A stretch of DNA of 32,437 nucleotides from Acidimicrobiaceae bacterium (GTDB lineage Bacteria; Actinomycetota; Acidimicrobiia; Acidimicrobiales; Ilumatobacteraceae), in the NCBI GenBank assembly GCA_947450115.1, contig CANFUE010000020.1:1-32437 (forward strand), in the 5' to 3' direction. Positions 30,701 through 32,437 of the stretch are shown in pieces (position 1 is the stretch's first letter; every line of letters starts with the position of its first letter). The translations under genes and the position numbers were made by a program. Below the pieces are notes generated by a model that saw nothing but the letters and a program-made list of their open reading frames with translations, ran no database searches and was not told where the DNA came from.

Positions 30701-32437
30701 CCAGTGTTTCCTACGTAACAGGTTCCACCAGTTGCACAGGTATCAGCACTTGTAGTGAAGTTTGAAGACGTCGCAGATGTCAAGGAAGTAGCAGCAAAGG
30801 TCAATGTATACGTACCAGCAGTTCTGTGCCATAAGTTCGTAAACGTTGCAACACCATTGACAGTAGTAACAGTTGTTGTACCCCCCAGAGTGCCACCCGA
30901 TGCGGTTACTGTTATTGATGCGGCCGGGTAGGTTACCGTTGCATTTGTTGAGTCGACGATACGTACAACAGGTTGCGTATCTAATGCAGCGCCCGAAGTT
31001 CCACCAACAGGCTGCGTTGTTACCAAAATTGCTACTGCTGGCAGCCTCGGTGTAGCAGCCGTGCTCGATGTGGCGGTTCCATCTCCAATCGCATTCACTG
31101 CTTTTATTTGGATGTTGTACGTCGTTCCATTCACGAGCGGCGAAGTGCCGTTGGTACTCAAGGTTGAAATCACCAACGGCGACGCAGTCGTTCCTGAGGC
31201 ACGCGTCATAAACGTGGTTCCACCGTCAGTGGAATATTTGTAACTGGTAATAGCTGAGCCATTTATTGCACCAGCTGTGAAGGCGACAGACAACGATGCA
31301 TCTGAGGCGGTAATGGAACTAATCGTTGGAGCACTAGGGGCAGAGAACATTCGTATAGGTCGAACACCGAAGCCGTAGTTCTTACCCCAGTTGTCATTTC
31401 CGTTGGTAAGGAATGACCAGTTCTTCGATTGTGAACTGTTGTATTCCGAGGAAGACCAGAATGTTGTAGTAGCAATTCCAGTGCCTACTTGAGTTGTTTG
31501 AACAAGCCCACCAATTATTGCCCGGTTGGCGTACATCTGCAGCAGCTCATCTATCGATGGCAAGAACCAGTTTGTATTTCCACCACCATTGTATGCCCTT
31601 GCCGATTTTGCAGCACCTGAAGAACACACTGCAACGATGGCATCGGTATTTGCAGAACCTGTGCCAATTGCAGTTCCCAATGCGGTTGGAGTGCCAATCA
31701 ATGTTGACGTTGCGTTACACCATGCAATGTTGAGGTCGATACCTACTCCACTCCACCCTGCTGGAGCGGCTTCAAAATATTTACCCGTTGTGTTTCCCAC
31801 AGTTGATGGGGTCATAAAGATGATTCCACCCGCTGGCCCAACATCGCCAACAACGCATGCCGACGAACAAGGTGCGGATGGTGTAATTGCCGCGGACACC
31901 GCGGACATTGCCCCCGTACCTAGGGAGTTCACAGCAGCAACTTTGACGTAGTAGGAGGTCCCATTTGAGAGCCCAGTGATGGATGCACCGGGAACAGTCG
32001 ATACCCCATCTGTGACAAGCGAGAAAGTTCCAGATGCCGATGTGCCGATGTACACCTCGTAGTCGGTTATGGCCGAGCCATTTGTACTCGGGGCAACCCA
32101 AGCAACAGTGAGGGCTCCATTTCCTTTTGTGCCAGATACCCCAGTTGGGGCTCCAGGAACTGCAGCAGGAACAGATGCGGTTGACAGTGAAGCAACACCG
32201 TCACCATTCGCGTTCACAGCTTTAATCTGAATGTCATACGACGTACCATTCACCAAAGGCGACGAACCATCCGTGCTCAATGTCGAAATCACCAGCGGAG
32301 ACCCTGTGGTGCCCGTGGCACGCGTTCTGAACGTGGCGCCACCATCAGTGGAATACTTGTAACCCGTCATAGCCGAACCACCAGAATCACCCGCAGTGAA
32401 GGCCACCGATAACGACGCACTTGACGCCGTGATGGAA
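27733..32437 (-). CDS. Giant mosaic surface protein: FnIII, Ig-like and DUF1566-like modules (partial)
   Basis: The frame is open from the right edge to a TAG at 27733 (over 1,560 residues); the N-terminus and any signal peptide lie outside. A GTG at 32406 is an internal valine, not a start. From N to C the window shows FnIII, FnIII, DUF1566-like (31346-31874), FnIII, Ig-like (30787-31040), DUF1566-like (30082-30749), Ig-like (29829-30075), five FnIII (about 29770-28350) and a terminal DUF1566-like module (27736-28336). FnIII units show DxPTxVSGT, LTWTAP, AITDY and LTNGTSYYFKVAAVN. DUF1566 units show C-pair/VGDxGPAGG, W(F/H)(L/M)PS and (F/Y)WSS(S/T)E and end in RP(I/V)RxF. Composition is Thr/Ser/Gly-rich with few Lys. 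Probably an adhesin or matrix protein. Confidence 0.85.
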   Translation of the reverse strand, partial: SITASSASLSVAFTAGDSGGSAMTGYKYSTDGGATFRTRATGTTGSPLVISTLSTDGSSPLVNGTSYDIQIKAVNANGDGVASLSTASVPAAVPGAPTGVSGTKGNGALTVAWVAPSTNGSAITDYEVYIGTSASGTFSLVTDGVSTVPGASITGLSNGTSYYVKVAAVNSLGTGAMSAVSAAITPSAPCSSACVVGDVGPAGGIIFMTPSTVGNTTGKYFEAAPAGWSGVGIDLNIAWCNATSTLIGTPTALGTAIGTGSANTDAIVAVCSSGAAKSARAYNGGGNTNWFLPSIDELLQMYANRAIIGGLVQTTQVGTGIATTTFWSSSEYNSSQSKNWSFLTNGNDNWGKNYGFGVRPIRMFSAPSAPTISSITASDASLSVAFTAGAINGSAITSYKYSTDGGTTFMTRASGTTASPLVISTLSTNGTSPLVNGTTYNIQIKAVNAIGDGTATSSTAATPRLPAVAILVTTQPVGGTSGAALDTQPVVRIVDSTNATVTYPAASITVTASGGTLGGTTTVTTVNGVATFTNLWHRTAGTYTLTFAATSLTSATSSNFTTSADTCATGGTCYVGNTGPGGGTVFYAASGTFTSTGSDCNTSCKYLETTATDELQVWSTAVNACYNSGSTSSNNNCETNSVYSGTSAEQAASRTASNAIGMGMSNTNQIYSRLTTVGGSAPSSYAAGIAWAYSKNGKSDWFMPSRYELHEICKWARNQHITNTATTCNGTGVDNSGPGASGFGSYYFSSSEFSSNLATQMLFTGVEYNFAKIYGYRFRPVRAFSASSAIAVTTQPVGSTSGAALATQPVVRIVDAVGNTVSHSNASVTVSASGGTLGGTTTVTAVNGVATFTNLTHTTGGTYTLSFASTSPSTLTSVTSSSFTTTAAPDAPTGLSGTAGDTQVALTWTAPAYAGSSAITDYIVQYSSNSGSTWTTFTDGVSTTTSSTVTGLTNGTSYLFKVSAVNSVGTGSAVTSSAVTPGTTPSAVTALTITYGNTSRADLSWSAPASSGTSAITDYIITVTSTSGVVTEFADGVSTNTSVSVTGLSPSCTKNVGYTIGVRAKNDLGLGPDSAVYFWPGKAGAPTVNSSVSSDGQIALSWGPPSYNYSGGAVRYTIDRKAITYGQSFGEIAALTGTSYIDTGATNGVTWQYRLWTIGASGCTGSIIINPAVPSADSSAPTSVAGTGGNELVNLTWTAPTSGTPTDYVVTYSTSSTGTFTTYEDGVSTSTSAVVSGLTNGTTYYFKVAAVVGGVTTGTNRVSGALTPATTPDAPTNVSGSAYGADVNLSWTAPVANGGAEVSDYVVQYATSASGPFATFDDGVSTLTNATVTGLSGSTEYFFKIASVNRVGNSIYSMASTSITTNSCSTGGACVVGDTGPAGGIVFYVSATPITYAGPYYNNQGTTFKYIEAAPADASADYWGSVMTTPWGCSYLLSDSGNCENQATQNDTTLLYGAIGYGYFDTRAALEIYGINNYTAVYIAGHYYAVTPDYVSYSNWHLPSKDELQAMWALRTEIGLAQAMYWSSTEWELIPQDYAYALDVTNGQIWAPGKINNLRIRPVRYFG
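29829..30071 (-). repeat. Ig-like repeat unit, copy 2
   Basis: This stretch encodes the unit TTQPVGSTSGAALATQPVV, then GGTLGGTTTVTAVNGVATF. It is closely similar in DNA and protein to 30787-31031, with many identical blocks (for example ACGTTGCAAC and TGCCACCC-type stretches on the plus strand). It indicates an internal duplication within the giant gene. Confidence 0.75.
30787..31031 (-). repeat. Ig-like repeat unit, copy 1
   Basis: This is the partner of 29829-30071, encoding TTQPVGGTSGAALDTQPVV, then GGTLGGTTTVTTVNGVATF. It is separated from the other copy by a DUF1566-like module, so module pairs may have been duplicated together. Confidence 0.75.
31077..31318 (-). repeat. FnIII-like repeat unit, copy 2
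   Basis: This unit encodes SLSVAFTAGAINGSAITSYK, then STDGGTTF and PLVNGTTYNIQIKAVNAIGDG-type sequence. It is closely similar at the DNA level to 32196-32437 at the window edge. The two copies flank an FnIII and a DUF1566-like module. Confidence 0.75.
32196..32437 (-). repeat. FnIII-like repeat unit, copy 1 (runs off the right edge)
   Basis: This unit encodes SLSVAFTAGDSGGSAMTGYK, then STDGGATF, followed by the NGTSYDIQIKAVNANGDG segment, nearly matching 31077-31318. The unit continues past the window edge, which suggests that more repeats lie upstream. Confidence 0.75.

Noticed and set aside
27733-32437. Giant repeat gene as a CRISPR array or satellite repeat
   Set aside because: The repeats are long, diverged coding modules in one open frame, not short identical repeats with unique spacers.

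Overview
The window looks like a chromosomal segment of an actinobacterium, most likely an aquatic member of the Acidimicrobiia (Ilumatobacter-like or CL500-29/acIV type). The evidence is a CofG-CofH fusion FO synthase (FbiC) for coenzyme F420, an actinobacterial DEDD-exonuclease/GIY-YIG protein, and the gene order of the minus-strand backbone. Base composition looks moderate rather than the high GC of Streptomyces or Mycobacterium. The taxon is an inference. Coding density is very high: no gap between genes exceeds about 220 bases, several genes overlap by 1-8 bases, and TTG/GTG starts are common. I see no tRNA, rRNA, CRISPR array, insertion sequence or phage gene.

Backbone (minus strand, read from high to low coordinates): rbfA-truB-ribF, then rpsO-pnp, then dapB, then a wHTH regulator-dapA-rnj-lipoprotein-ftsK (the last cut by the left edge). 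This is the actinobacterial order of ribosome maturation, RNA decay, lysine biosynthesis and cell division genes. Several blocks are set into it: (i) 12502-16386 on the plus strand, riboflavin synthase, a chorismate mutase-VOC fusion and FbiC, between ribF and rpsO; (ii) leuS, divergent from rbfA; (iii) a small membrane protein, an acyl-CoA ligase and a TetR/ferritin-like diiron pair between dapB and the dapA operon.

Right part (21540-32437, all minus strand): a giant secreted-type mosaic protein (fibronectin III, Ig-like and DUF1566/Lcl_C-like modules, N-terminus beyond the right edge), a second secreted protein made of two of the same DUF1566-like modules, the DEDD/GIY-YIG nuclease, a cytochrome P450 and an Old Yellow Enzyme/FadH-type flavoprotein. 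Spacing is tight throughout, and the P450 stop and the OYE start are directly adjacent.

How the genes may work together: FO, the F420 chromophore, is made by FbiC from tyrosine and the riboflavin intermediate 5-amino-6-ribitylaminouracil. The ribE / chorismate mutase-VOC / fbiC cassette therefore sits at the crossing of riboflavin, aromatic amino acid and deazaflavin metabolism. Strong regulatory candidates are an inverted repeat over the tetR promoter, a long imperfect stem-loop in the pnp leader, and an 11-bp hairpin that ends at the dapB start codon. The most unusual proteins are the chorismate mutase-VOC fusion, the OYE that lacks one Fe-S cysteine and the catalytic histidine, and the DUF1566-like surface-protein cluster.
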